A DNA stretch of 64,000 nucleotides, from positions 186,001-250,000 of the forward strand of contig NZ_JAABOK010000001.1 of NCBI RefSeq assembly GCF_009928525.1, in the 5' to 3' direction. How positions within the stretch are numbered: the first letter of the stretch is position 1; each line of letters begins with the position of its first letter. The stretch comes from Chitinophaga solisilvae. Lineage in GTDB: Bacteria; Bacteroidota; Bacteroidia; Chitinophagales; Chitinophagaceae. The notes beneath the pieces are model-generated. The model searched no databases and was not told the DNA's origin. It worked only from the letters and a program-made list of their open reading frames with translations. Positions 33,593-42,223 of the stretch are shown in pieces. The position numbers were made by a program, and so were the translations under genes.

Positions 33593-34618
33593 CTATATTT
33601 TTTCGGCAATATGACCATTGCGGCGGTAGTCCAGGGGCGTGATGCCGAATCGTTTTTTAAAAGAGGTGGTGAAGTAGTTAGGATTGCTGAATCCTACGTT
33701 GTTGCTGATTTCCTTTACGGGTATAGTCGTGCCTGCAAGCAGCTGGGCGCCTTCCTGCAGTCTGCATTCCACGATATAGTTCAGCGGTGATTCCCCGAAT
33801 ACCCGCTTGAAAGCGCGTTCAAAGGTGGATACGCTCATGCCGGCATCGCGGCTGAGCTGTGGTACTGTCAGCGGAGAGGAAAAATGCTGCCGGATGTATT
33901 CGGCGATATTGATGATCCTGTTTTCGGTGGACCACTCCCCGGATGTATAAGCCTGGTTCTTACTCAGCGCAGAGATGTATAACACTACCATATCCACGAT
34001 ACGGGCATGGAGGAAAAACTTTTTCTTGACGCCCTGCTGCGGCGATTTCTGCATGCTGTCCAGTACATCCAGTTCTGTTTTGCCCAGGAAGCAGGCCGGT
34101 AAAACGGCTGCTTTGCCAGACTGCTGCAGCAGCTTGTAGTTGATATCCCGGAACCAGGGATGCAGATCAGAGAAAACACCTACATAATCAGGAGAGAAGG
34201 ATACAAACATGAGCTGGTGCGTCCCTTTCTTCAGCAGGATTTCATGCGGCATGTCGGCCGGTACATAATAAAACTGGCTGGTGTGCTGCTGCAGGTTTAC
34301 GTGCTGATGTTCCCCGTGCAGCTGCCAGCTATGACTGCCCTGCAGTACGCTGCAGAGCGTTACCATCGGCTGCGATACCGTAGTTTCGAGGGTAACGGGG
34401 TGGTTGATGAACGAATGTATCCAGTTGATGACCCAGTCGGTGGTACGTATCTCCTGGGAGATAAAACTACCGAAAGGCCCTTCCGTATAGCGCAGCGCGG
34501 CTTCACTGATCCGGTGGGGGCTATGTACAGGCGGTAAATCTGATGATGTTTTTACCGCCATTTCCATCTCTACAGGGACCTGAAAATGGATGCTCCCCTG
34601 GAATTCTATTGTCAGCAT
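33593..34618 (-). CDS. AraC-family transcriptional regulator
   Basis: This 341-residue DNA-binding regulator has an N-terminal sensing region of about 230 residues (cupin-like, with HVNLQQHTSQFYYVPADMPH) and a C-terminal AraC domain (about 235-335). The two helix-turn-helix units are visible: LTVPQLSRDAGMSVSTFERA with FKRVFGESPLNYIVECRLQE, and VKEISNNVGFSNPNYFTTSF with FKKRFGITPLDYRRN. It is divergent from a small hypothetical gene. Its 3' end faces the LanKC cluster from upstream, with 364 bases between. The target is unknown; either neighbour is possible. Confidence 0.92.
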   Translation of the reverse strand: MLTIEFQGSIHFQVPVEMEMAVKTSSDLPPVHSPHRISEAALRYTEGPFGSFISQEIRTTDWVINWIHSFINHPVTLETTVSQPMVTLCSVLQGSHSWQLHGEHQHVNLQQHTSQFYYVPADMPHEILLKKGTHQLMFVSFSPDYVGVFSDLHPWFRDINYKLLQQSGKAAVLPACFLGKTELDVLDSMQKSPQQGVKKKFFLHARIVDMVVLYISALSKNQAYTSGEWSTENRIINIAEYIRQHFSSPLTVPQLSRDAGMSVSTFERAFKRVFGESPLNYIVECRLQEGAQLLAGTTIPVKEISNNVGFSNPNYFTTSFKKRFGITPLDYRRNGHIAEKI

Positions 34619-34915
34619 TGCATTACGATTATGTTGAGTAAAGATTATGCAGCAACGGATGTCTGCCTGTTGTATCGGATAGATTATGATAATAGGGCCC
34701 GTGGCGCCCCGGTATCAGGGTTTCTTATTCATGGGTTTCTCCTGTTATGCCAGCCCGTTGTATCTGGCTGCTTTGCCTCTTCTGCAATTTATCCGGCAAT
34801 GCTGCGGTAAACCGGCGGTTATGTTAAGTTTTTATTAAGGATTTGTATATTTATCGCGGCTCTTCTAAAACATGCGCCGTTTATTATATACTGTATAAAA
34901 AATCCGCTATATCCT

Positions 34916-35215
34916 ATGTTAAAATTTATCGCCACCGAACAGGCCCTCCCGGAGAACCCGTCCCTCGGGGATTACATCGACCGGCTCGACACTAAGATCA
35001 GCAGCCCCGTACTGCGTAATATGGTAGATACCCTTAACAGGCATTACAGCCGTATCCGCTGCAGCGAACATACTTCTGCTACCGCCACCATCGGCATATC
35101 ATATATGGGACTGGGAAAAGGACAGCTCAACTTTACCCTGCATGACTGCTGCTGCAGCACCTTTAAAGCGAAACTGGAAGAAATGATCGCAGATATCAGG
35201 GAAAGAAATCAATAG
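34916..35215 (+). CDS. Hypothetical protein, 99 aa, with CCC motif
   Basis: This soluble 99-residue protein begins MLKFIATEQALPENPSLGDY and ends KLEEMIADIRERNQ. It looks like an alpha/beta protein with a notable LHDCCCSTFKAKLEEM segment (three Cys in a row, residues about 78-80) and another Cys at about 49. The cluster might bind a metal. It is divergent from the AraC regulator across 297 bases that hold no other gene. I do not recognise a family. Confidence 0.6.
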   Translation: MLKFIATEQALPENPSLGDYIDRLDTKISSPVLRNMVDTLNRHYSRIRCSEHTSATATIGISYMGLGKGQLNFTLHDCCCSTFKAKLEEMIADIRERNQ

Positions 35216-35261
35216 CTGTAAGCCAGCCTGCAGATCCTAAGTAACCTGTGAACATATGTGT

Positions 35262-35314
35262 ATTAGGAAGTGGTTAACATTTAAACCGGGGGCATTAAGA
35301 AGTAGTTAACATTT
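35262..35314. repeat. 21-bp direct repeat, 32-bp period
   Basis: ATTAGGAAGTGGTTAACATT (35262-35281, plus one T) and ATTAAGAAGTAGTTAACATT (35294-35313, plus one T) match at 19 of 21 positions. Their starts are 32 bases apart, about three helical turns. They lie in the 425-base gap after the 99-aa gene. They could be tandem binding sites, for example for the nearby AraC-type regulator; no promoter is apparent next to them. A 21-codon frame at 35409-35474 (MFMFFYYEQYLNYILELSGY...) is the only other feature before the terminator and is unlikely to be a gene. Confidence 0.45.
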
Positions 35315-35526
35315 GCAGCGAAAGGAATCCGTAATATGCACCTGTATTATTCCGGAATAATTTTATCATGTGTTTCTTATCATTCAATGCTTTTAAAACC
35401 GAGTAACTATGTTTATGTTTTTTTACTATGAGCAATACCTGAACTATATCCTTGAATTATCCGGATATTTTTAAGGAGACAGGGTATTGACCTGACTAAA
35501 GGCTCCATTTCAACTTCCATACGCAT

Positions 35527-35628
35527 AAAAAAAGCCTTCGGCTTTTGTGTTGTACAGTTTAAGATGATATCCTGCCGGCCTGGTGTACCGGCAACCATCA
35601 TTTATCCTGACAGCACAAAAGCCGAAGG
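35527..35628 (-). terminator. Long-stem terminator after tandem Sus operon
   Basis: On the minus strand, CCTTCGGCTTTTGTGCTG (35628-35611) pairs with CAACACAAAAGCCGAAGG (35552-35535) over 18 bases with one G-U, then seven T follow (35533-35527). The enclosed 58 bases contain a second stem (GCCGG and CCGGC). It stands 12 bases after the stop of the last susD gene of the operon. Confidence 0.75.
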
Positions 35629-35640
35629 TATATTAAGACA

Positions 35641-37410
35641 TCAGTAGCCCGGATTTTGCAGCATCGCCGTATTACGGCCCGTCTCCACCATCGGCAGCGG
35701 GAAGTAATGCATCGGCAGCCGGAAATTATGCCGCGCATTATACGTGATCGGCACTACCTCATATTTATAGGTGCTGCTGCCGGTAGGCGTCATCTTCAAC
35801 GCCGTCAGCGTCACATTCTGCGTCTCCATCGCTATCATCCATCTCCGCACATCAAAGAAACGCGCATCCTCATAAGCCAGCTCCACCCGGCGTTCCAGCT
35901 GGATGGCCTTACGCATCTCTGCCTTGGTCATGCCCGCCTTCAATCCGTACAGTACCGGGTTACCCGGCCTGATGCCCGCCCGCTCACGGATCTCCATCAG
36001 CCGCGTATAAGCCAGCTGCGGCGCCGGTGAATTTTCTCCGGCAGCCTGCGATTCGTTCACCGCTTCTGCATGCATCAGCAGTATATCAGCATACCGGATC
36101 AGGGGCAACACCCGCTCCGGATTGGTGCCGCCTGTACCATCGGCACTCTCATGGCACATCTTCCGGAAGAAATAACCGGTATGAAATAAAGCAGTATTAT
36201 ATCCGTCAGACGGTGCATTGTAATACGTCCACACCGGCGCATCCTTTTTGTTGGTCACACGGTTCAGCCAGGGCGCGCCATTGTAGATAAAGGTGTAACC
36301 AAACCGCGGATCGCGGTTTACAAAAGGATTCTCCGGATTGTAACCGGAGGTGGGGTCATCGATGGATTTACCTTCATTGGTACCGAAATCCTTTACCAGG
36401 TTATGCACCGGCAGCGAATTGGAGTTGCCGTTACGGGAAGGCGGCATCACCTGCCGTTCCATGCTGCGGTTCTTATCCGTCATCGCAGCAATGATATATT
36501 CTGAATTCTTACGCGTGATGAACAGCTTGTAAAAACCCAGCCCCGGTTTGGAATTATCTACCACCAGCGAATACCAGCCGGTGTTAATAAGGGCTGATAA
36601 CGCCGTTTCTGCTGCCTGCCATCTTTCGGGCCGGTACACCGGGGCGCTGACATACTTTGCCGCCGGATCTCCCTTGGGCGGATACTGCGCATTGCCACCG
36701 TTCATCAGCGGACTGGCTGCATATAACAGGATCTTGGCTTTAAGCGCCATGCAGAAACCCTGATTGGCGCGGCCGTAATCTTCTGATCTCTCTGATACAG
36801 GATCAGGCAGGTCAGGACGCGCTGCATCCAGTTCCGATACAATGTATTGTACCATCTGTTCTATCGTGGCCCGCTCATGAATAATACGCTGCGTGGGTGC
36901 ATAAATGGTGTCGCCTACAATCGGCATACCCCCGAAATGCATCAGCAGCTGCGCATAAAACCAGGCCCGCAGAAAGCGCGCTTCCGCTTTTACCCGCACC
37001 TTCAGCTCTCCGGATAACGGAGTGTTGGGCAGATTCTTCAGAAAAATATTTACCCGGCGGATATTATCATAGGATGAATTATAGGCTACTTCATACGGAC
37101 CGGTGGCATCAGGATTCAGCGTACCCAGAATCACCATCACAGAATTCTGCGTGCCGCCGAACAGCTTAAAGCTGGACTCATCGGCACATTCGGCCAGCCC
37201 GTTGGAAGAATAACGCCTGAAATAATTGTTGATGCCCAGGTCTGTGTAAATACCGCCGATCAGGTAATCCATGGTACGCGCACTGTCGGCAAATACGCTG
37301 GCTTCATTGAGATTGGTATTGATAACAGGGTCCAGCAGGTTCTTCTTCAGGCAGGAAGAAAAAATACCCATGCCCAGCACCGTCAGCAAAATGATTTGTA
37401 TCTTTTTCAT
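35641..37410 (-). CDS. SusD/RagB-family surface lipoprotein
   Basis: This 589-residue lipoprotein (MKKIQIILLTVLGMGIFSSC, Cys at 20) has the SusD architecture. The N-terminal segment is VINTNLNEASVFADSARTMD. TPR helices follow (VKAEARFLRAWFYAQLLMHF and ALKAKILLYAASPLMNGGNA), with a long ligand-facing insertion (GNSNSLPVHNLVKDFGTNEG). The RagB C-terminus reads IQLERRVELAYEDARFFDVR and ends MLQNPGY. It is the last gene of a four-gene susC-susD-susC-susD operon, 11 bases after its susC partner. Its length is typical for larger SusD proteins. Confidence 0.95.
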   Translation of the reverse strand: MKKIQIILLTVLGMGIFSSCLKKNLLDPVINTNLNEASVFADSARTMDYLIGGIYTDLGINNYFRRYSSNGLAECADESSFKLFGGTQNSVMVILGTLNPDATGPYEVAYNSSYDNIRRVNIFLKNLPNTPLSGELKVRVKAEARFLRAWFYAQLLMHFGGMPIVGDTIYAPTQRIIHERATIEQMVQYIVSELDAARPDLPDPVSERSEDYGRANQGFCMALKAKILLYAASPLMNGGNAQYPPKGDPAAKYVSAPVYRPERWQAAETALSALINTGWYSLVVDNSKPGLGFYKLFITRKNSEYIIAAMTDKNRSMERQVMPPSRNGNSNSLPVHNLVKDFGTNEGKSIDDPTSGYNPENPFVNRDPRFGYTFIYNGAPWLNRVTNKKDAPVWTYYNAPSDGYNTALFHTGYFFRKMCHESADGTGGTNPERVLPLIRYADILLMHAEAVNESQAAGENSPAPQLAYTRLMEIRERAGIRPGNPVLYGLKAGMTKAEMRKAIQLERRVELAYEDARFFDVRRWMIAMETQNVTLTALKMTPTGSSTYKYEVVPITYNARHNFRLPMHYFPLPMVETGRNTAMLQNPGY

Positions 37411-37421
37411 ATCCTATGGTA

Positions 37422-40400
37422 TTAGAACGTTACGTTAATGCCTACATTATAGCTTTTCTGATTCGGGTATACACCGCCTTCTGTATCGGAGCTGATCTCC
37501 GGATCCACATCGTAGATATTCCGCCGGAACATCCACGTATGCATGTTGTAGCCGTTGGCATATATTCTTACCGTATTCAGCTTAATCCTGCTGATCCATT
37601 GCTTCGGCAGGGAATAGCTGATCTCCGCATTCTTCAGACGGATAAAATCCCCGCGCGTCATCCAGTAGTCGGACGGATTCGTACGTGCGTTACTGATATT
37701 ATCGACGGTCGACAGCCTGGGGAAGGATGGATTATCCATATTATCCGGCCGCCATGCATTGCGGTGTACATCGCGGAGATTGCCGAAGAAAGGCGTAATC
37801 GCTTCTGCAAAAGACATAAACCCGAAATTGGCCTGCCCCTGGAAGGTAACGCTGACGGATATATTACCATAATCCGCGCCGAGCGTTAAGCCATAGGTGG
37901 TGGTAGGACTGTTGGCCACATCGAAGTAACGCTGGTCATACTGATCTATCACGTTATCGCCGTTGAGGTCCTTGTAGCGGATATCTCCGGGCAGCGGCCG
38001 CACTCGGGGAGCGGGCCCCTTGTTGATCTCGTCGTCATTATTGTAGAAGCCGTCGAACACAAAACCTTTGGAGCGGCCGTACATACCACCTGTCTGCTGC
38101 AGCCAGGGATAAGGCGCATTGGCTTCATCCATGAAAATGATGTTGTTTCTGGCAACGTTATAGTTTCCTTTGGCGTTGTAGTTGAATTTGCCGATCCTGT
38201 TATGATAGCCCAGCTCCAGCTCAAATCCCCTGGTGCTCATGATGCCTACATTGCTGGGTGGCAGCGGAATGCCTATCATATTGCTGACGCTGTTCCTGGC
38301 GGCGAGAATATCTGTGCGGTAGCGGTCAAAGAAATCGGCGGAGAAAGTCAGGCTGCTTTTGAACATATTAAGATCCAGACCCAGGTTGCTGGCACGTTCT
38401 ACTTCCCATGTCACGTTTTCATTACCCAGGGTGCCTTCGCGTATACCGCTGATGCCTTTATGGTTTTCCCCGATGGAATAGCTGCCGTTGCGGGCATAGT
38501 AATATTCATAGAGATACTGGTTCCCTTTGATGTCGTCGCTGCCTACCAGTCCTATGGAGCCGCGCAGCTTCAGCAGGTCCACACTCCGGATCCTGTCCTG
38601 GAACCAGGATTCTTCTGCTACGTTCCAGCCTGCGGATACTGCCGGGAAGAAGCCAAAGCGTTTCGATGATTTAAACCTGTCGGTACCATTGTAGGCGCCG
38701 TTTACTTCCAGCATATACTTCTTCTTATAGTCGTATCCTACGCGGAAGGTATATCCGCGGAAGTTCTCCGGAAGATCTGCACCGCTGGAGCTGGTAAACT
38801 GGTTCAGTAACGCCAGCGCATATACGTGGTGGCGGTTGCGGAATGTGGTGTCGTAGTTCAGTGACAGCTGCAGATTCAGGCGTTTTACTACATCGCCGGG
38901 ATCATATTCCAGGTTGTATTTGTCGATCCGGAACTGACTGGGATTAAAAGGATCGTAGGTATTATTTTTTGAGTCATAGATGAATGCCGGGAAATTTGTT
39001 CTGGTCAGGCTTCTCCTGAAATCCTGGTTGCTGGTGTAACCGAGCGCGCCTTTCAGACTTAATCCAGGCAGGATGAAATGCAGTCGCTGTGCGGCTTTCA
39101 GGTTAATCTGTATGTCGTTGGTATAGGTTCTGCGGTAGCCACCCAGGCGCAGCCTGCCCACTACGTTGTTGGTAGGCCCTGTTACACGGCTGGTAGGCGC
39201 CGCGCCGTATGAGCCATCCGGATTATAGATAGGATAGGCATGGGGCGGCAGCCCGCGGTAGTCAAATATTTCAAAGAATACGCGGTTGCGGTTGGCGCGG
39301 CCGCGGGTGTTAGGCTCATTCCTTTCTCCGAATACGCCGCTGAGGTCCAGGCTGAGATCCAGCGTTTTTGTCACTTTCATATCCAGGTTGGAGCGGTAGG
39401 TATATCTTTTAAAATAGTAGTTGGTATTTACTTCAGATGTTTTATCTGTAAAATCGCGTACCATACCATCCTGCCAGATATAGCCGAGGGAAACGAAATA
39501 CCTCATTTTATCGGCGCCGCCGCGGATGTTCAGTTTGTTGTTAGACTGTTTGGAGTAAGGCTTCATGAGGGTGCTCCACCAGTCGATGTCCGGATGACCA
39601 TAAGGATCGTCGCCGTTTTTCCAGTGGTCCAGGTCTTCCTGTGTGAACTCCGGCGTCAGGCCATCGCTGAGCAGCGCTTCATTGCGCAGTTTGGCGCTTT
39701 CATAGGCATTGAGAAAACGCGGCCGGAAGGTGCTGCCCTGGAAGGCAAGGTCAGAGCGGACTTCAAAGCTCGGCTTGCCCACGGCGCCGCGGCGGGTAGT
39801 CACCATGATAACACCGTTAGCACCTTTGATACCGAATACCGCGGTGGAGGCGGCATCTTTCAGGATGGAAATGGTTTCCACCTGATCGGGATCTATGTCG
39901 GAGAAATTGCCGGTGTATTCCATGTCGTCCACAATGATCAGCGGGCTAACTGATCTGTCGCTGCCGGCGAAGGTATTCACGCCGCGGATGGTGAACTGGG
40001 CGGCATCAGATCCCGGCTGCCCGGTACGTTGCTGCGTAATGAGGCCGGGGAGTTTTCCGCTCAGCGCATTCTGCAGGCTGGCCACGGGCGCCTTGCGGAT
40101 CTCGTCGCCACTCACCGCGCTGATGGCATTGGTATTGGATAGTTTGGAACCCTGGCCGTAACCCACAATTACTACTTCTTCCAGCCCTTTGGTATCCGGT
40201 TGTATGGTAAAGTCCATATCTGTCTGGCCGGGAGGCACTTTGAACTCAGCGGTGAGATAGCCCACCAGGCGTACTACCAGCACTTTCTGTGCGCCGCGTA
40301 GTTTAAGGGCGTAGGTGCCGTCCGGATTGGAAACGGTACCGTTGACAGGTACGTCCTTTTCAAAGATGACAGCGCCGGGAATAACGCCCTTGCTGTCTCT

Positions 40401-40490
40401 CACAGTTCCCTTCAGCGCCTGCACCTGTGCGTTTACCAGCAGCGGCAGCAGGGAACCAATCAGGAAGAGGGTGATGATTATTTTTTTCAT
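37422..40490 (-). CDS. SusC/RagA TonB-linked outer membrane receptor
   Basis: This 1022-residue transporter has a signal peptide (MKKIIITLFLIGSLLPLLVNAQ) and goes straight into the carboxypeptidase-like domain (LKGTVRDSKGVIPGAVIFEK). The plug follows with LEEVVIVGYGQGSKLSNTNA, LIIVDDMEYTG and VETISILKDAASTAVFGIKG, then the barrel ending KSYNVGINVTF. There is no STN domain, so it is not expected to signal through a FecR protein. It is the third gene of the tandem Sus operon, starting 18 bases after the upstream susD. It differs strongly from the first susC of the operon, which suggests two distinct substrates or two sizes of one glycan. Confidence 0.95.
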   Translation of the reverse strand: MKKIIITLFLIGSLLPLLVNAQVQALKGTVRDSKGVIPGAVIFEKDVPVNGTVSNPDGTYALKLRGAQKVLVVRLVGYLTAEFKVPPGQTDMDFTIQPDTKGLEEVVIVGYGQGSKLSNTNAISAVSGDEIRKAPVASLQNALSGKLPGLITQQRTGQPGSDAAQFTIRGVNTFAGSDRSVSPLIIVDDMEYTGNFSDIDPDQVETISILKDAASTAVFGIKGANGVIMVTTRRGAVGKPSFEVRSDLAFQGSTFRPRFLNAYESAKLRNEALLSDGLTPEFTQEDLDHWKNGDDPYGHPDIDWWSTLMKPYSKQSNNKLNIRGGADKMRYFVSLGYIWQDGMVRDFTDKTSEVNTNYYFKRYTYRSNLDMKVTKTLDLSLDLSGVFGERNEPNTRGRANRNRVFFEIFDYRGLPPHAYPIYNPDGSYGAAPTSRVTGPTNNVVGRLRLGGYRRTYTNDIQINLKAAQRLHFILPGLSLKGALGYTSNQDFRRSLTRTNFPAFIYDSKNNTYDPFNPSQFRIDKYNLEYDPGDVVKRLNLQLSLNYDTTFRNRHHVYALALLNQFTSSSGADLPENFRGYTFRVGYDYKKKYMLEVNGAYNGTDRFKSSKRFGFFPAVSAGWNVAEESWFQDRIRSVDLLKLRGSIGLVGSDDIKGNQYLYEYYYARNGSYSIGENHKGISGIREGTLGNENVTWEVERASNLGLDLNMFKSSLTFSADFFDRYRTDILAARNSVSNMIGIPLPPSNVGIMSTRGFELELGYHNRIGKFNYNAKGNYNVARNNIIFMDEANAPYPWLQQTGGMYGRSKGFVFDGFYNNDDEINKGPAPRVRPLPGDIRYKDLNGDNVIDQYDQRYFDVANSPTTTYGLTLGADYGNISVSVTFQGQANFGFMSFAEAITPFFGNLRDVHRNAWRPDNMDNPSFPRLSTVDNISNARTNPSDYWMTRGDFIRLKNAEISYSLPKQWISRIKLNTVRIYANGYNMHTWMFRRNIYDVDPEISSDTEGGVYPNQKSYNVGINVTF

Positions 40491-40508
40491 AGTATTTTCC
40501 TTTTATGA

Positions 40509-42212
40509 TTATTCCCAACCGCGGTTTTGAATCAGGTTGGCGTTGCGTTGCAGCTCTGAGAACGGAACGGGATAGAGGTACATGCGCGGCGCATCAAAGC
40601 GGATAGTACCCACGGGTACTTTGCTGTAGCTGAAGGTGCTGTCGGCATTCATCACTATCTTCTGTCCGTACAGTTGTTTATTCAGTTCCTGTTCTGCTGT
40701 TTTCCAGCGGCGCAGGTCATAGTAGCGGTGTTCTTCAAATACCAGCTCCACGCGGCGCTCCTGGCGTATCAGTTTGCGGCAGGTTTCCTGTGTAAGACCT
40801 ATGGGTAACGCCTGCTTGAAACCTCTGTCACGTACCGCCTTCAGGGCGTCAGTCACTTCTTTGACCGGGCCGTTTACTTCGTTTTCTGCTTCAGCGAGGT
40901 TGAGCAGTATTTCAGCATACCGGATGATGGGGAAGTTATAGTCCTGGTCAGAATACCCGGATTGGTCTGCGCCGTTGAAAATGAACTTGAGCATGTAATA
41001 GCTGGTTTTTGTCTGCACGGTGGCGCCACCCGGTTTATCCAGTCCGCCTTCATAGGTTTGCAGGGGGCGTTTAAACCAGCGCATGCCATTATACATGAAT
41101 ATGGTGGCAAAGCGGGCATCCCTGTTTTTCGCCGGCTGGTCGGGATTATAACCGGAGGAAGGATCGGTAATGGGTTTGCCGTTGGTCATGAGAAAGGCTT
41201 CTGCCAGGTCCTGGGTAGGACTTGTCAGGCCTCTGCCGGCGGCCGATTGCGTGAATCCTACCGGGCCGTTGTTTTCGCCGATGTCCCTGGTTTTACCACG
41301 CAGGTAGGGGAGGATAATATCCAGGTTGGTGTTGCCTCTTTTCAGAAATACGTCGCGGTAGTTGGTACCGAGCTTGTAATAGTTCAGGGCTACTACTTCG
41401 CGGGCCGCCAGGGCGGCGCGTTTCCAGCGCTCTATGCTGTAGTCGGGATAGCCGCTCACCCGTCTTTGCTGATCGCCGTTACCGATGTTGCCACCATTGA
41501 ACAGGGGGCTGGCAGCGTATAGGAGCACCCGTGATTTCAGCGCCATGATGATGCCCTGCGTGGCGCGGCCGTAGTCGCCTTCGTCCAGTGTTTTCTCATC
41601 ACGGGCAATGGGTTTGATGGCATCCAGCTCTCCCACAATGTATTCAATACAGTCGGAGAATGAATTACGGGGAGGATTGATTTTATCCGTATAGGCGTAT
41701 ACGTTATCACCTACGATGGGAACGCCGCCATATCTTTTAACAAGTTCAAAATAGAAGAGCGCACGGAGGAAGCGGGCTTCCGTTTTCCAGTAGGCGCGTG
41801 TATCCGCCGCTTTGGGTACGCGGTCTACTTTTGCCAGGAATACATTCACCTTGCGGATGGCGGTATAGTTTTTACCCCAGGCATCATCCGGGTTGAAAAC
41901 AGCGTCCAGCCTGCCGTAGATGAGGTTGTCAATGTTACCGCCATTCTGGGAAGGTACGGCATCGTCGGTAGCCGCATCCAGGATAGCGCTGCCGGCGCCG
42001 GTGAATCCGCCGCCGATGCGGTTGAAGCCCTGCGGCATCTGGGCATATATATCTGACAGAAACTGTTCTGAATAGTTACCGTTTTTATCTACCGGGTCGA
42101 AGATGTAATCTTCATCCAGCATCTCCAGCGGTCCTTCTTCCTGTACCGGCTTCTTACATGCGGTAAAGGCCAGTACAGCTGTTACGGGTATCAGCAGTAG
42201 TATTTTTTTCAT
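40509..42212 (-). CDS. SusD/RagB-family surface lipoprotein
   Basis: This 567-residue lipoprotein (MKKILLLIPVTAVLAFTAC, Cys at 19) has the SusD order. The TPR helices include YWKTEARFLRALFYFELVKR and ALKSRVLLYAASPLFNGGNI. The C-terminal RagB region reads LIRQERRVELVFEEHRYYDL, then RRWKTAEQELN and QNRGWE at the end. It is the second gene of the operon, 11 bases after the first susC gene, and shares with the second SusD the motif LLYAASPL-x-NGGN. The two pairs thus look like an old duplication of a Sus unit. Confidence 0.95.
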   Translation of the reverse strand: MKKILLLIPVTAVLAFTACKKPVQEEGPLEMLDEDYIFDPVDKNGNYSEQFLSDIYAQMPQGFNRIGGGFTGAGSAILDAATDDAVPSQNGGNIDNLIYGRLDAVFNPDDAWGKNYTAIRKVNVFLAKVDRVPKAADTRAYWKTEARFLRALFYFELVKRYGGVPIVGDNVYAYTDKINPPRNSFSDCIEYIVGELDAIKPIARDEKTLDEGDYGRATQGIIMALKSRVLLYAASPLFNGGNIGNGDQQRRVSGYPDYSIERWKRAALAAREVVALNYYKLGTNYRDVFLKRGNTNLDIILPYLRGKTRDIGENNGPVGFTQSAAGRGLTSPTQDLAEAFLMTNGKPITDPSSGYNPDQPAKNRDARFATIFMYNGMRWFKRPLQTYEGGLDKPGGATVQTKTSYYMLKFIFNGADQSGYSDQDYNFPIIRYAEILLNLAEAENEVNGPVKEVTDALKAVRDRGFKQALPIGLTQETCRKLIRQERRVELVFEEHRYYDLRRWKTAEQELNKQLYGQKIVMNADSTFSYSKVPVGTIRFDAPRMYLYPVPFSELQRNANLIQNRGWE

Positions 42213-42223
42213 AGTGTAACAGA

